This document shows, piece by piece, positions 45,226 through 57,299 of a DNA stretch of 64,000 bases. Origin of the DNA: Adiantum capillus-veneris (taxonomy: Eukaryota; Streptophyta; Polypodiopsida; Polypodiales; Pteridaceae). The position numbers were made by a program, and so were the translations under genes. The notes beneath the pieces were generated by a model. That model worked only from the letters and a program-made list of their open reading frames with translations. It had not been told where the DNA came from and did no database searches. Every line of letters starts with the position of its first letter. Position 1 is the stretch's first letter. The stretch lies in assembly GCA_014529385.2 (NCBI GenBank), contig CM043951.1, forward strand, positions 110,815,469 to 110,879,468, read 5' to 3'.

Positions 45226-45675
45226 AGGAAAATTACCAAAATACCTCTCAAATTATTAAAAATTCCCAAAGTACCTTGATATTTGCCATTAATTCCCGAA
45301 ATGCTCTTCAAATTTTCCAAAATATTGCTTGTGAGATCAAATTTCTCCAAATATTAAAAAGAAAATTGTGGCTTTTCATAAGAACAATGATTATTGTCTA
45401 TCAAATCAAGATGCATATCTAGAATTTGAGTTGGCTATGTAGACTTTGGAGATGAATTGCATCATTATTTTTAGGTATCGATTGCTCTTTTTATTTGTGG
45501 GAAATTACATCCCTAGCACTCAAAAACGGATCTCATTTGTCAAAAAGGAAATAAAGATTAGAAAATCTTGAACAATCTAACCAAAATAGATAAAGGGCAT
45601 TTTGGGAAATTTTGAAATTTGAGGAGTATTTTGGGAATTTCCACAAATTAAAGAGGTTTTTTGGTCATTCTCCCT
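45226..45675. mobile_element. MITE-like element, 450 bp
   Basis: The left end AGGAAAATTACCAAAATACC is the near-complement of the right end, which in reverse reads AGGGAGAATGACCAAAAAAC. The similarity runs imperfectly inward for about 60 bp (AAATTCCCAAA on both arms). AGATTT flanks both sides (45220-45225 and 45676-45681), a 6-bp duplication. There is no coding capacity. The superfamily is unclear: the ends resemble Mutator-like MITEs, but those make 9-bp duplications. Confidence 0.65.
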
Positions 45676-46390
<715 letters not shown>

Positions 46391-46658
46391 TTGGCCGAGA
46401 AGGGGACAAAAAGGTGAAATACGAAGCGGCACCACTGCAGGGAAGTGAAGGGACGTCGACCAATTGCATGTGTGCTAGTGTAGGTGATTCTGGTCAGTAG
46501 GTTTGTTTGTTGGGTTTCAAGCCATTGGCCGAGAAGGGGACAAAAAGGTGAAATACGAAGCAGCACCACTGCAGGGAAGTGAAGGGACGTCGACCAATTG
46601 CATGTGTGCTAGTGTAGGTGATTCTGGTCAGTAGGTTTGTTTGTTGGGTTTCAAGCCA
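46391..46658. repeat. Tandem duplication, two 134-bp units
   Basis: TTGGCCGAGAAGGGGACAAA starts at 46391 and again at 46525. The two units are almost identical, differing at about one base (GAAGCGGCACC against GAAGCAGCACC), so the duplication is recent. Confidence 0.95.
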
Positions 46659-47859
46659 CAAGCTTGTTGTTCAATGCAGACCCAAGCAGGAGAGGATGCA
46701 ATAGCCGCAAGGTTGTGAGTCCAGGCAAGCCACGTTTGATGGAAGCAAGGCACAATCGAGACAATGCTCTCTTCTCTCTCACACACTCTTACGACGAGCA
46801 GCAAGGAGGTAGACTGTGTCCTGTGAAAAAATGGCGAACGTGGGGAGAACAGAGTGCAAACCCTGCGCTGGATCCTCTTGCCTCTTCCCATATTTGCGAA
46901 ACTTGTAGTTTTCCTTTATATTTGTGAGCCTCCTGGCCAAACTGTATGAACAAAAAGAGTTGCTTACACATACATGTAATAAGGGTGTGAGAATGGTGCA
47001 CAACGATAGTACATGTAATGTTGTGTTAGCAACAAGCATGGAATTACAAAGCCCTTTATTTGACATGCATTAACTGATGATACTAAGCCTCCATGAGACC
47101 ATAGCTAGGACACCGTTCCCAACCCTCTTGCATGCACGTGTGTGAAGGAGTATGTAAGTGCATGCATGCAATGTCATTTGTTAAGTACAACATACGGTAT
47201 CTGTTTCAAAGTTTCCTCATCAACTTGATGCCGATGAACAGTAGCAATGGATTGTCATCTGTCATCAATGATGCTGAAACGTGCTAGAGTACCACCATCT
47301 TCCACGCCGAGGGAAATCAAGCAAGATCCCAAGATTGTTAGACTCTTCTCATACTTTACTGCATTTTTAAAGTTGGAGAACACACTTTACACACACACGC
47401 ACACGCACGCACTCATGCTTGTCACTTATGACGCAAAGGTGTGCCTACTTTTCTGCTATTATAGTGGCAGATTAGCTTTGTATTCCTTTTAAGTTCATGT
47501 CAGACATCAAGTGCTTGGTAATTTTTTATTACCCACATGATCAGATCTCCACAACTCATATGGCTCACTATGATAGAAGAGGCCGCTTGCAAACACTGAA
47601 TTGAAAGGAGATGCACATACAATGGCAGAAGTGATCAAAAAATAATCCACATCAGAGAGTTGCACCATGATGAGCTTCCACAAGTAAGAGGTGCATAAGC
47701 TCAACAAACGCAAATTGAGTAATTTGTATGCATGTATGATGGAGAGTCCGGGTGCTTAAATTTTATGCTTGATGGTCAAGAACAATAGGGTAGATGTCAA
47801 GACTCAAAATCATATTAGAACTAGATATTGCAAAAACAACGACCATGACACTTGTCTCC
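46659..47859. other. Intergenic DNA, nothing recognised
   Basis: Frames are short and none shows a domain. If the raffinose-synthase-like pseudogene continued, its downstream exons would lie here on the minus strand. I could not find the expected IIDDGWQ motif or later ones. Confidence 0.4.
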
Positions 47860-48770
47860 ACGTTTCCTTTTTAGGCCTTGCCTGATTCCGTCTGCTAAAA
47901 AAGATCTGTGAAAGCATCCCATGTGCACCAACCAAACCGATTCAGAATGTCTGGAATCTGCAGTGTAAGGTTGCTACTAAGCCTGCTACCATTATTTGAC
48001 AACAGATAGCCAAGATGCAAAAGACAAATCCCATACCTCCTTCTCTTCTCGCTACAAATTTTTTGCAAGTGCATCTCCGTAGCTCTAAGACAAATAAGGC
48101 AGATCCATATGAGCATTGCACAAGTTATCAAGGTGGACTATTGACAAAGAAATAGACATGAGAATCTTACTGCACAGCCTCTCCTACAACATTAAATGGA
48201 TCCGTTCTAGCATGAAGAAAAACAAAATGGAGACCCCCTTTTCCTTTGACAGCTGCATCACCTGCCAAGACACAAGACAAAAACAAATGATGGAAAGTGT
48301 ACAAATTTTCTCATATCTCTCATTCAGATAAAAGCTTATTGTGGTCCAATAGTGACGGATCCTGCAAATACATGTCATGTAGATGCGTCGCTATACCTCA
48401 GGCATTGCTAGTTTAAAAAACTGGTTGTTTATTAACGCAAAATAAAAGCATCCAAAACTTACCACTCTACAGGCATAACTCTAGTTGATCATACAAAGTG
48501 ACACCCAACCGAGGTCTTCAGACAATGGTGAATGTAAGTCCTTGGGTATGCAGCACGCCATAAACTCCATGTCCTCGTGGGGGCAGTGTCGACAGAGAAT
48601 GACCAGCCAACGCTGGTTCCTGAACCATGCCTCCCACAGACCGAAATTGCTCTTGACACACAGCACGCACGTGCAAGAGCCTGAGATCAGGCGGCCAGAG
48701 GAGAGACAAGATTCTCCATGCAAAGAGATACTGTAATGCACGCACACTTCAAGTTCTTCGGCGCACACCC
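47860..48770 (-). pseudogene. Raffinose synthase / seed imbibition protein (SIP)-like gene, four decayed exons
   Basis: Minus-strand pieces follow the order and splice borders of the raffinose synthase family (PF05691). The first ends LYDQLELCL-stop-SG at a donor GTAAGT near 48458 (family form ELEICLESG). The second opens after CTTGGCAG near 48312 and reads DAAVKGKGGLHFVFLHARTD then PFNVVGEAV (family GLHxVxxHAGTDPFxVI.EAV). The third (about 48090-48045) reads ATEMHLQKICSEKRRR. The fourth (about 47947-47890) gives IPDILNRFGWCTWDAF, the family hallmark. Tyr, normally next after WDAF, is missing, and a frame break precedes DGIRQGLK. In-frame stops make it a pseudogene. Active relatives transfer galactose from galactinol or hydrolyse alpha-galactosides. 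A still earlier piece around 48700-48550 (LWEAWFRNQ) is only tentatively part of it. Confidence 0.75.
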
Positions 48771-49560
48771 TGCATTGAATAGGTATGCAGCCCGTTGTGC
48801 TTCACACACACATGCACATTACTATCGCGCGAGCAACATGAGTCGTTCCCCGGCACTCTCCATGGTTTCTTTGTTCTCCTTTGCACCTAGATCTCTAACA
48901 GTGTCCCTTGCTCGCAACACCCTGCATTCAAGCTCCAGAGTCCCATCTTCCTCTCGCGTGTATCCAAAAAGAGACACAGACAGACCTGCAAAGCCTCAAC
49001 ATAAGTGAGATAAATATCTAGTGTGTAATTCGAAAAGCATTTGGCCGAGGTAGGATGCATAGAGCATTGGTGTATATGAGGCTAATACGGGAGAGAGAGG
49101 TGCAGGTACCATGCGGGGAGAGAGAGAGACGGCAAGCGGAGCTCTGCCTGCAGCAATTATGGCAAGGGGCGAAGTGTGTACAGAGGGCATGATGGTGATT
49201 TCTTAGCGCTCCGTTCCTTTCCTTGAATTCCTTTCGATTTCCAAGATTCCCTAGGAATCATACGCACTAATTAATTTCAAGAGACGGCTTAGAACTTCAA
49301 GTCACGGTCACAAGTCCCATAGCATCAAAGTAAATGTCCAGTATTTCTGTCCACGGTCCAAGAAAATACAGCTGTGCAATTTTTGAAAAATACACAGACG
49401 TCGTCTAAATGAGTGCCCACTATCTGTTTACAACCAATCAACATTTTAGACCTTTCAAAAAATGCTTGAAAATACAACCTTTTTTTTTTCTATTTTAGTC
49501 AACAAAAAGAGAAAGCATTGCTATAGCAGGTCAAAAAGTTAGTTTTGACGAAGCCCTAGA
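48771..49560. other. Intergenic DNA, nothing recognised
   Basis: This is upstream of the SIP-like pseudogene in its own direction, where a promoter and first exon would lie. There are short frames only; a GA-rich run lies near 49095-49130. Confidence 0.4.
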
Positions 49561-50336
49561 GCAGGGTTACTGCTTGAGCTACAGGAGTACTGCGCGAGCC
49601 AAGGAGGGTTCTTAGGCGGGCTGCCTGAGCGAGGTGGGTGGGTGCTACTCTTGGGGTGCTACTGGACTTGGTGGAGCGTCAGTTGCGGGGGGAGGGATTT
49701 GCTCGCAGAAGGCTGGGGATGGCCCCGAGGGGGGTCTCTTGCCGGCATGTGCCCGCCGCCTTTCCGCAGGCTCGTTGACAGTTGGTCGGGGCCTGCACGA
49801 GCTGAAATGGAGACCTTGACTTCTGGTTTGGCTCGGTCACAAGATCTACAGGGGTGGCAGACCTGCAGCTCCTGGTAGCAACGCCTTGCCATTCTCTCAA
49901 TGGGGCTTGGCTCTCCTACAAAAGCCTATACCTGGTTGGGTGGTTGTTGTGGTGGATTACGATTGTTGTGGGAGCGCTTTGATGTTGGTTGTCTACTACA
50001 AGGTGTTGGTGGCATATGACCCCCCCTATTGCAACAAGTACTCGGTTGTTTGTTTCGGTAAGGATTTTGTGCTTTGCTACTGTTTGAGATAGCTTGAGGG
50101 AGGCTTCTACTGGGAGTTGCACCTTCACGTTCTTTCCTAAATGCTTTTTGGTTTGTATGGTTGAGGCTCCATGTAGAAGCCTGGTTATCTGAGTGATGTT
50201 GTGAAATGTTTTGAGGTTTACTGTGTTGGCTTTGGGTGTCATGGCTCGATCTGAGCATGACCTGTAATTTCATTTTTTGGTTTAATATATCTCTGTCACT
50301 ATTGTGAGTTTTGCAGCAAAAAAAAAGAAAAAAGAT
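49561..50336 (+). mobile_element. Possible 3' end of a LINE or SINE with poly-A tail
   Basis: The stretch ends TTTGGTTTAATATATCTCTG and then, after about 20 bases, an A-rich tail (50318-50336). Many plant LINE 3' ends look like this. Upstream, a GC-richer segment has no readable domain, and no target duplication was confirmed. The left limit is arbitrary. Confidence 0.35.
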
Positions 50337-50759
50337 GCTGCTTCTTTTCATCTATGTGAACTCAAAAATTTCACTTTGTGAACTAGTAAGTGCCTGAAAG
50401 CTTTAAAAAAATTGTACTCCCTTATTACACCCTTTTTAAGACAAGCCATTTGCCAATATTCTCTTACTCTTTTGGCCTATTTTCCCTAACTTTGAGGGAA
50501 TCTACCACAATTATTGGTTGAACAGGATGTGCAAGTATATTGGTAGACAATGTGTGTATAGCCTCGATTGGCTCTACCATGCAATGATGATCAATGCATG
50601 TTCAATTCATATTCGTTGCAAGGGAAGGTTCTTAAGTGGATTTCTCAAGGTCTTGCACAATTGAGGTCCATCTAGTTATCATTTTGGTCTAAAGAGCAAT
50701 GTTTCCAATATAGAAGAGCTATAGCTCTGTTAGGAAGAAGAAAATCTCTGAGTACATGA

Positions 50760-51529
50760 TGTTGGGAAAACAAGAATAAATGGCACCTCTATAACAATGT
50801 CTTCCGATAGCAAAACATAAATCATTACAAAATGTACCAAAAGAACCTTCACAACACCACAACTTAAAGGTAAGTGATTCTTGAGAATTTACAAGCACAC
50901 GCCTATCCAAAAGACCACCAAAACTAGGAAGCACTTTCTTTGGTATGGATTTATAGCACACGTCAACCAATGCACTTGAGGAAAAGAGCTTCCCCTTTCA
51001 CTAAATGACTCTTCAAAACCACAGTATTGAAGTGTATACACACCACAAAACATTCGAGCTTCCACAACTCAATCTACACCAAATTTTATGTGGGCTGCCA
51101 TATCAAGTATCTTGTGAAAAACAGACTCTAATTTTCAAACCACAACTCCAAAATCTATGGACCTCTACGTGTGAAATTGGTGTGTAAAGAGCAAGGTTCC
51201 ATAGCCCGACTATGCATGCATAGAAAAGGCTAGTCGAGGACAAAAAAATTGCATGAAAAGGCATGCAAAAGGAACAACGAGCAAAAACTTGTAAATTTTT
51301 TATATTTGGTCGAATTTTTATATGATTTTAATTTATATACAAGTGACACTCCAAAAAATTCACTAATGGGCAGTAATAGTAACCCGACATATGACGCTAC
51401 GCTAGCGACTTGCACGACAATACATGTGCTTGCTCTAAATCAGAATAAGAAAACTCACACCCTTTTGACATAATTTCACGTCTATACATACAATTCACAA
51501 AAAAACGGGTGTCCAAAATGCGCGCAACA
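50760..51529 (-). repeat. Third copy of the E-B LTR, reversed
   Basis: Read on the plus strand, it is the reverse complement of the E-B LTR. It starts TGTTGGGAAAACAAG (complement of 39098 leftwards), passes CAATGCACTTGAGGAA, TTTCAAACCACAACTCC and CTACGCTAGCGACTTGCAC, and ends CGCGCAACA. It covers the whole length, with moderate divergence. Neither a primer site nor a polypurine tract is evident beside it, so it is probably a solo LTR. A clear target duplication was not found. Confidence 0.7.
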
Positions 51530-52955
51530 ATGTCATTATTGTGTTTTGGGTTTCCATTCATAACTAGATTGAAGAGTTGTAGTATAAACACCAACTGAAT
51601 GAAAATATTGATCATTCAAGTTTTCTACATTCTTCTCCCCCATGATGCCTTATGGAATGGCCTTAACAATTTTGGAAACTCTTCAATAGGTTGCTAGTGT
51701 CTAGACTACTCAAAGTGGCATAATAATCACATCCTCCCCAAAAAAGAATTGAAGCATACACATCCATTTGAATTTTGAGTTTTTATTGATTGCACAAATT
51801 TATAGAATGAGAAAGAGTGTGAAAAAACCCTTAGCCAATAGAACCCTTCTCTTAAAAGCATTGCTTGCTTTGAGAACTAGCTCTTGTGCTAGAATTTTCC
51901 TCCTCCAAGATATTGGGAAAGTGCTCTTAGTAGGGAGATGGAACTCTTGAAGCTGTGATGAGCAAACCAAATTGAGGCTATGAGCTCAATTCCATGAGAG
52001 TTGACATCCAGATGTTATTCTAAAAGGCCTTGCCCAATATATAAACTTGGTGAAACGAGTAGTTTCCAAGATCTTATGTGACTTAAACAAGTGTGGTGCT
52101 CTACTCTTTACATGTATACATATCTCCCTCTTTAATCAATTGCAAAGATTTTTGTTGTCTTACCTCAAGTGCTTCCAACTAAAATGAAAGAGTCCATGAG
52201 ACGCATATACTTGTAGGTTTAGTTGAGCAATGAAAGAGTTTATTATAGTAATTGATGGTGTAAAATTAAATAAAGCATTCTCCACAACACTTGTGAAATT
52301 GGCACAATGAGGTTTCAGAAGTGTAGGAGCCTTTGGCTTGCTAGTGGCATAGGCCTTAGGATTTGTTTGATTTTCTTACGCTTTGAAGATAAGTCCATCA
52401 CGATTCTAAGTGGAGTCCGAATTATGCTGGTTTTTATTCAAATCAAGCTATGTCAACAAATAAGAGTGATGATGATGCTTTGAGTTTCTTCTGCTCAATG
52501 TACAAATATATGCTCTTTAAATTGATTTAAAAGGGATTTATAATGGTTTAACACTATAAGAGGAAAATTACAAAACCGTTAGCTACGGGCTAACAAACGA
52601 AAATAGAAAGAGAAAAGATTGTGTGTGCGGCAATAACGGCAGCAATTGACGCAGTAGTGGTTTAACATCAATATATGCAGTAATAGACGCGGGAATATAC
52701 CCGTAATTATTACCACGTACATTGTCGTGACTATTACCGCTACACGCCTATTCAAAAATAAAGGTGCTCATTTAGGTTGGGTGGCCTAAATGAAGACCTG
52801 TATTTTTGACCTGCATAAAACATATAAAACATCATTTTTTTTTTGGAAGAATATACTGGTATCCTTCTCACCCAACTCATGCATCATTCTCTAGTGCAAA
52901 GTAACCTCCCCCCCCCCCCCCCCCCCCTTTGCTAACAATCGCACTACCTAAAGGA
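51530..52955. other. AT-rich intergenic DNA, nothing recognised
   Basis: Only short frames are present. A segment at about 52379-52500 (TTTGAAGATAAGTCCATCAC ...) resembles the tandem units at 59481-59690. A poly-C run lies at 52907-52927. Confidence 0.5.
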
Positions 52956-53161
52956 ATTGCCACTCAAGACAAAGCTACCAGAACCCAGTACTATGGAGCC
53001 TTCCATGGGGAGACATCAGTGAATCCCCAAGTCCACATTGAAGAAGGTGGCAACCCTGATAGCGGGCTTGCCCATGAGCCCATCTATCATCTACCTAAGG
53101 AAGTTCATCTTCAAGAAGGCAAAAGACTTGCTAGAGACGATGTGTCACCATATGCAATAGG
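52956..53161 (+). other. Exon-like segment of an unrecognised gene
   Basis: A pyrimidine tract with a TTGCTAAC branch-like word is followed by CTAAAG|GAATTGCC, a possible acceptor. About 68 codons are then open: KATRTQYYGAFHGETSVNPQ, VHIEEGGNPDSGLAHEPIYH and LPKEVHLQEGKRLARDDVSP, then YAI. A good donor AATAG|GTAAGC closes it. The composition is protein-like and free of low complexity, unlike the flanks. I cannot name the family. No neighbouring exon was identified, so it may be a relic or a gene with distant exons. Confidence 0.45.
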
Positions 53162-54989
53162 TAAGCCTTCCATCAATTTTACTTCACAAATCAAAATAAT
53201 CTAAAGGCACTTAGAAGAGTATGTGGTTATCAAATTCCTAGTTGGTCTGATACCCCCTGCAGATGTTCTATGTAATGGATTAGGAATCAATGGGGTCCCT
53301 TAGATGGAGAAGAAGACTACATTCAGGCCCTCCCAAAAAATCATGCTCTATTTGTTTTTCACACTGTTGACATGGCACAGTATAAATTCTCATAAAGTCT
53401 CAATGTGGCACAATGTATATACAACTATTTTCATTTTATTTGTAACTTTTTAAAATAGTTGATCTTCTGCACGATAAATTGTCAAGGTAAAGTATATTCA
53501 ATTTCAATTTTTATTTATTTTTGGACAAATAATTTTCTATCTAATCGTCCTTCTCCTCATCGTCGTCCACTGGCACGTATATTTAATTGCCTTGACTCTA
53601 TATTAACACAAACAAAATTAAACAAATCAATAACTCAAAACAATACATACAATATTATTTGTTTAAACTTACCACTTATAGAGATCCAGCCGTTGAGTCG
53701 AATTGCCCGCGAGAGATGTGGTTGTTCTCCAACAACCATCGTCAAGTTTCAAATTCTATATGCTGCTCGATACCGAAACTTGACCTGAGATGGAGGATGA
53801 CGAATTCGAAGATGATGAAACCAACACATCCACAAAGACAATTCTATCTCTTTATTGATTTAGGAGCCATGGGCTTAGAATTGGATGACTCTTCTTGTAG
53901 AGATCTTTTGGAAGATGATTCGTAAACATTTTGTATACTTTAACTTATGAAATTTTTTTGTCATGTCATCCATTCATCTCTCTCTCCCCCCTCTTTGTCT
54001 CTCTAATTTTATGAAGCATGCTAAATTATGTTAATCAAGTGGTAGTGATTAATTTAATTGATAACAAATGTGTAGACCATGTGCATATTGCTGCGAAATA
54101 AAACTTGAGAAAACTAACATAGGTGCTATCGTCTCGTAAAATGTGGACACACTTCACTCTATCATTCACATGCCTCGACAAAAGATGGCGTCCATGTTTA
54201 GCTTCTCATCTCTGAATGCTTGCTTTATGTGAAGCCGCATGCATTGCTTTAAGATGGAGGAGGTCCTTTGTTGTTTCATGTTTATCCACATAGCTAACTA
54301 TTGTTCCATGTTTTCTTTTGTTTTTTTTAATCATATAATGTTTTTTAATTTTTATTAAGGGGGAGGGAAACACCAAAACAAAGGAAAACACTAAAATTTG
54401 AATGTTTAGGCGTTAAGACGGGTTTCGAGAATAAAGCGATAATTTTTGTGACAATAACATAAGCAAATGTCGCAATAACGAGCGTGCTAATATTTGAAAT
54501 GAAAAAAAAGCCCCCGCCCCCCCTCCCCCCCCCCCCCCCCCTTCTCTCTTCCCTCCCCAGCTGATTTTGGACTTTGTCTCTACAAAATGCGCTAAAATGC
54601 CACGATAAACAATCAGAGATTTTTATAGCGTAACTTGTACAAAGTATTTTCACATTCTCATCGATGGTGGGCACTCAAAGAATTTGAGGCCAGCCATTTC
54701 AAATTTGTTAACATTTCTTGTGCTTGTGATTTTTGGCGAGTGGAATTTTCCCTACTCTCAACTGATAAATTTCGAATGAAAAGTGATGTGGGGTGAAACG
54801 ATAATACTGCTTTCCAACACTTCCAAAATTGCATGTGAAGTAAAGTTGGTTTGATCAAATGAATGCCATAACTTAGGGAGAGTCGCTTTTTGAGCACTTG
54901 CCAAAGGAGTCCTAGCATGGGAAAGCAATGGAGACGGTAATCTAGCGCTTGTACTTGAAAGTGCTTTCAATTTTCAGGTCTAGGTGTGT
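53162..54989. other. Intergenic DNA, nothing recognised
   Basis: Frames up to 109 codons show no domain. A C-rich run with a pure poly-C part lies at about 54511-54541. Confidence 0.5.
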
Positions 54990-55085
54990 ATAGGCTATAT
55001 ATGTGTAACCATGCACGTGCTCTCTCATGAATGAGCCCCTGCGTAGCTACACTTTATTTGCTGTAAATTGCCACCCCAGTGCTCG

Positions 55086-55130
<45 letters not shown>
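54990..55130 (+). promoter_or_regulatory. Putative promoter: TATA box, G-box and CT-rich leader
   Basis: GGCTATATATGTG (TATATAT at 54996-55002) is a good plant TATA box. A CACGTG lies at 55014-55019. From 55086 to 55129 there is a (CT)n tract, common in plant 5' untranslated leaders. The start codon at 55203 is about 200 bp downstream of the TATA box. Confidence 0.4.
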
Positions 55131-55134
<4 letters not shown>

Positions 55135-55202
55135 CACCGTCGCGGACACGTACTGCTGCTGCTAATCGGTCGCTTCTACTCTCCTGAGCTTCAAAGGAAT
55201 TG

Positions 55203-55337
55203 ATGGCTTCCGCGCAGGCATTCACAACTACGCTGACGTTGGTGATAATATTTATCATGCTAACGTCGGCTCGTTGTGGCGAGTTGTTTTGTGCTGCTGC
55301 TCGGCCTAATTCCACAACCCTTCTAAGAGATGGTTAG
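55203..55337 (+). CDS. Short secreted-type open frame or first exon, unknown
   Basis: The ATG at 55203 opens 44 codons. MASAQAFTTTLTLVIIFIML is followed by TSARCGELFCAAARPNSTTL, then LRDG and TAG. The first 25 residues are a textbook signal peptide: short N-region, hydrophobic core, small residues before Cys. The stop overlaps a fair splice donor (AGATG|GTTAGT), so this may be exon 1 of a larger secreted or receptor-type protein rather than a complete peptide. A promoter-like region lies upstream. No matching second exon was found. The product would enter the secretory pathway. Confidence 0.45.
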   Translation: MASAQAFTTTLTLVIIFIMLTSARCGELFCAAARPNSTTLLRDG

Positions 55338-55358
55338 TTCTTTTAACTCTTTTAACCA

Positions 55359-55405
<47 letters not shown>

Positions 55406-55622
55406 TTAATGTCCTGGGAGCAATCGCAACTTAGGGACCTCAAAGATGTATCCAATGAGTCTTGAACTCCAGACATGTTTTCTTCACCATGAGAGGCAAA
55501 GAGAGTTAGATTAGCCACATGAAGTTGAACCAAGATTATATATACACGTCTACACAAGAAAAATTAGAAATATTCTCATGTAGGAAAACAGAGTCTTTTA
55601 GAGTGTTTTTCATACAATGCAT
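55338..55622. other. Non-coding DNA with GA repeat
   Basis: GA repeats fill about 55367-55400. No gene was seen; it would be intron if 55203-55337 is a first exon. Confidence 0.5.
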
Positions 55623-55702
55623 AACATCATGAGCTTCTACTTGAGAGACACCCCGTACCTAGCTAGGTATGCGGTGCCTCCCTCACAGAAACTCATGATG
55701 TT
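55623..55702. ncRNA. 80-nt fold-back, miRNA-precursor-like
   Basis: The left arm AACATCATGAGCTTCT pairs with the right arm AGAAACTCATGATGTT at 15 of 16 positions. The inner parts (GAGAGACACCCCGTACCT against AGGTATGCGGTGCCTCCCTC) pair with a few mismatches and small bulges around an AGCT loop. The almost continuous stem has the size and mismatch level of a plant miRNA precursor. Its sequence does not match a miRNA family I recall. It could also be a very short inverted-repeat element. Strand of transcription is unknown. Confidence 0.4.
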
Positions 55703-56112
55703 GAGGTAAGTCACAATGTGGGAATTATTGTGAGAATTTGTTCAAAACTTCTGGGGCTACCACCTCATTGGCATGCAGAGGAATGTGTGTGTGTGTGTGT
55801 GTGTGACAAGAGAAAGAGGTGAGGTTAAGTCTATTGATCCATTCAAGAGCATGAAAACAGCGGGGACACATTAGACCCATGCCACACCCTACGGCATGGT
55901 GGCCCATCATTGGTTTAAGGGGGGCAAGCAATGAGTTGGTGTAGGCCTGGACACTCAGACATAGCTGGTATCATAAACCAACCCAAGCTATAAGAATTTG
56001 AAGCTTGACCGAGTTGGGAGGAGCAAACCCCAAATGGGGATGGATTGACTTTTGACGTAAAAGCAAGCAAAGTTGGATGATATCTACAATTTTGAGCCAA
56101 GATGCAAATAAG

Positions 56113-56147
<35 letters not shown>

Positions 56148-56166
56148 ATATATATATATATATATA

Positions 56167-56231
<65 letters not shown>
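56113..56231. repeat. (TA)n(GA)n microsatellite
   Basis: Interrupted TA repeats at 56113-56198 are followed by GA repeats to 56231. Confidence 0.95.
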
Positions 56232-56233
<2 letters not shown>

Positions 56234-57299
56234 CGCATAATGGCCTATGTAAAGCATGAGAGCATGATGAAGGAAATCTCGCATGGTCAATGAGTTCACA
56301 TTAATTATTTGAGGACTAGTAGGTCATCACACAATCTAGAGGACTCAGTCATGTGTGGATGCCCCTTGACTAAGTGGAGGATGGCCCATACACCATTCAC
56401 TATTTCAAGTCACACACGTCTATGTGAGCTAGAGGTGAGCTAGCACCATTGGTGCAAATTTAGCAAGTTTTTCCCTAATCCAAACCAACAGCAGGTGCAT
56501 CTTTAGTTTGGGGTGGCAAGCACCCCAGCAAATCTTTCTCTGCAAACAACTGAAGGAAGAATATAGGCCTACTTTCAGGACCCACTGTAGGTGTCTCTAA
56601 AATGTCAATGGGGGAACCCTCTCAAATCACAAAAAGAAAAAGCACCCTCCTCCTACTTTTGCATTGAATGCATAGAAGGTATTCCCTATAGCATTCACAT
56701 AGCTATTTGGATGATTATTCATGGCTACGTGCATTGTCCTTTCGTCTTGTTGCAAGCCTTGGAGGTTTCACTATGTATAAACGATATAGAATTCAAGGCC
56801 TATCTTTACTATTCCTCGTCTTTCACAAATTTTCATGATTACAGCATACTCTTTTCCTATTCAACATGTAAGTACCCTTTAAAAGGGCCCTTTTGTATGT
56901 AAAATAGTGTAAAGTAGGGGTTTTAAAAACACCTTTTGTTGAACTCACTTTTTTTCTTTTTTTTCCATACAATTGTAATTGTGAGTAGAGACGTTATATT
57001 AACTACACAAAGAACGTACAAAGAACCTCAAGCGCACCATAAGCCTTGAGGGGACACAATGAGTTTACCAATACATAAGCAGGAAAGTTTGAACTTTCTT
57101 TTTTGATTGATTGTGTTGTAGCCTAGCGTAGTGATCTTCCCTATGGGCCAAGACTTAGGGAGGTGATACATCTTAAAGCATGTTTCCATTCTTTGGTTTA
57201 CGCCATTGATCCTCCTTTAGACCCTATCAAGTAGATAAGCTCAATACTTTCATGTATGATATCTAGCTACCACAAGCTGCCCCTCAACAAGTACTCATC
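56232..57299. other. Intergenic DNA, nothing recognised
   Basis: The longest frame (56591-56902, plus) has no recognisable domain and its composition is not clearly coding. Confidence 0.5.

Noticed and set aside
49634-49900. Cluster of overlapping 60-78 codon frames
   Set aside because: GC-rich stretch with frames on both strands; no domain.
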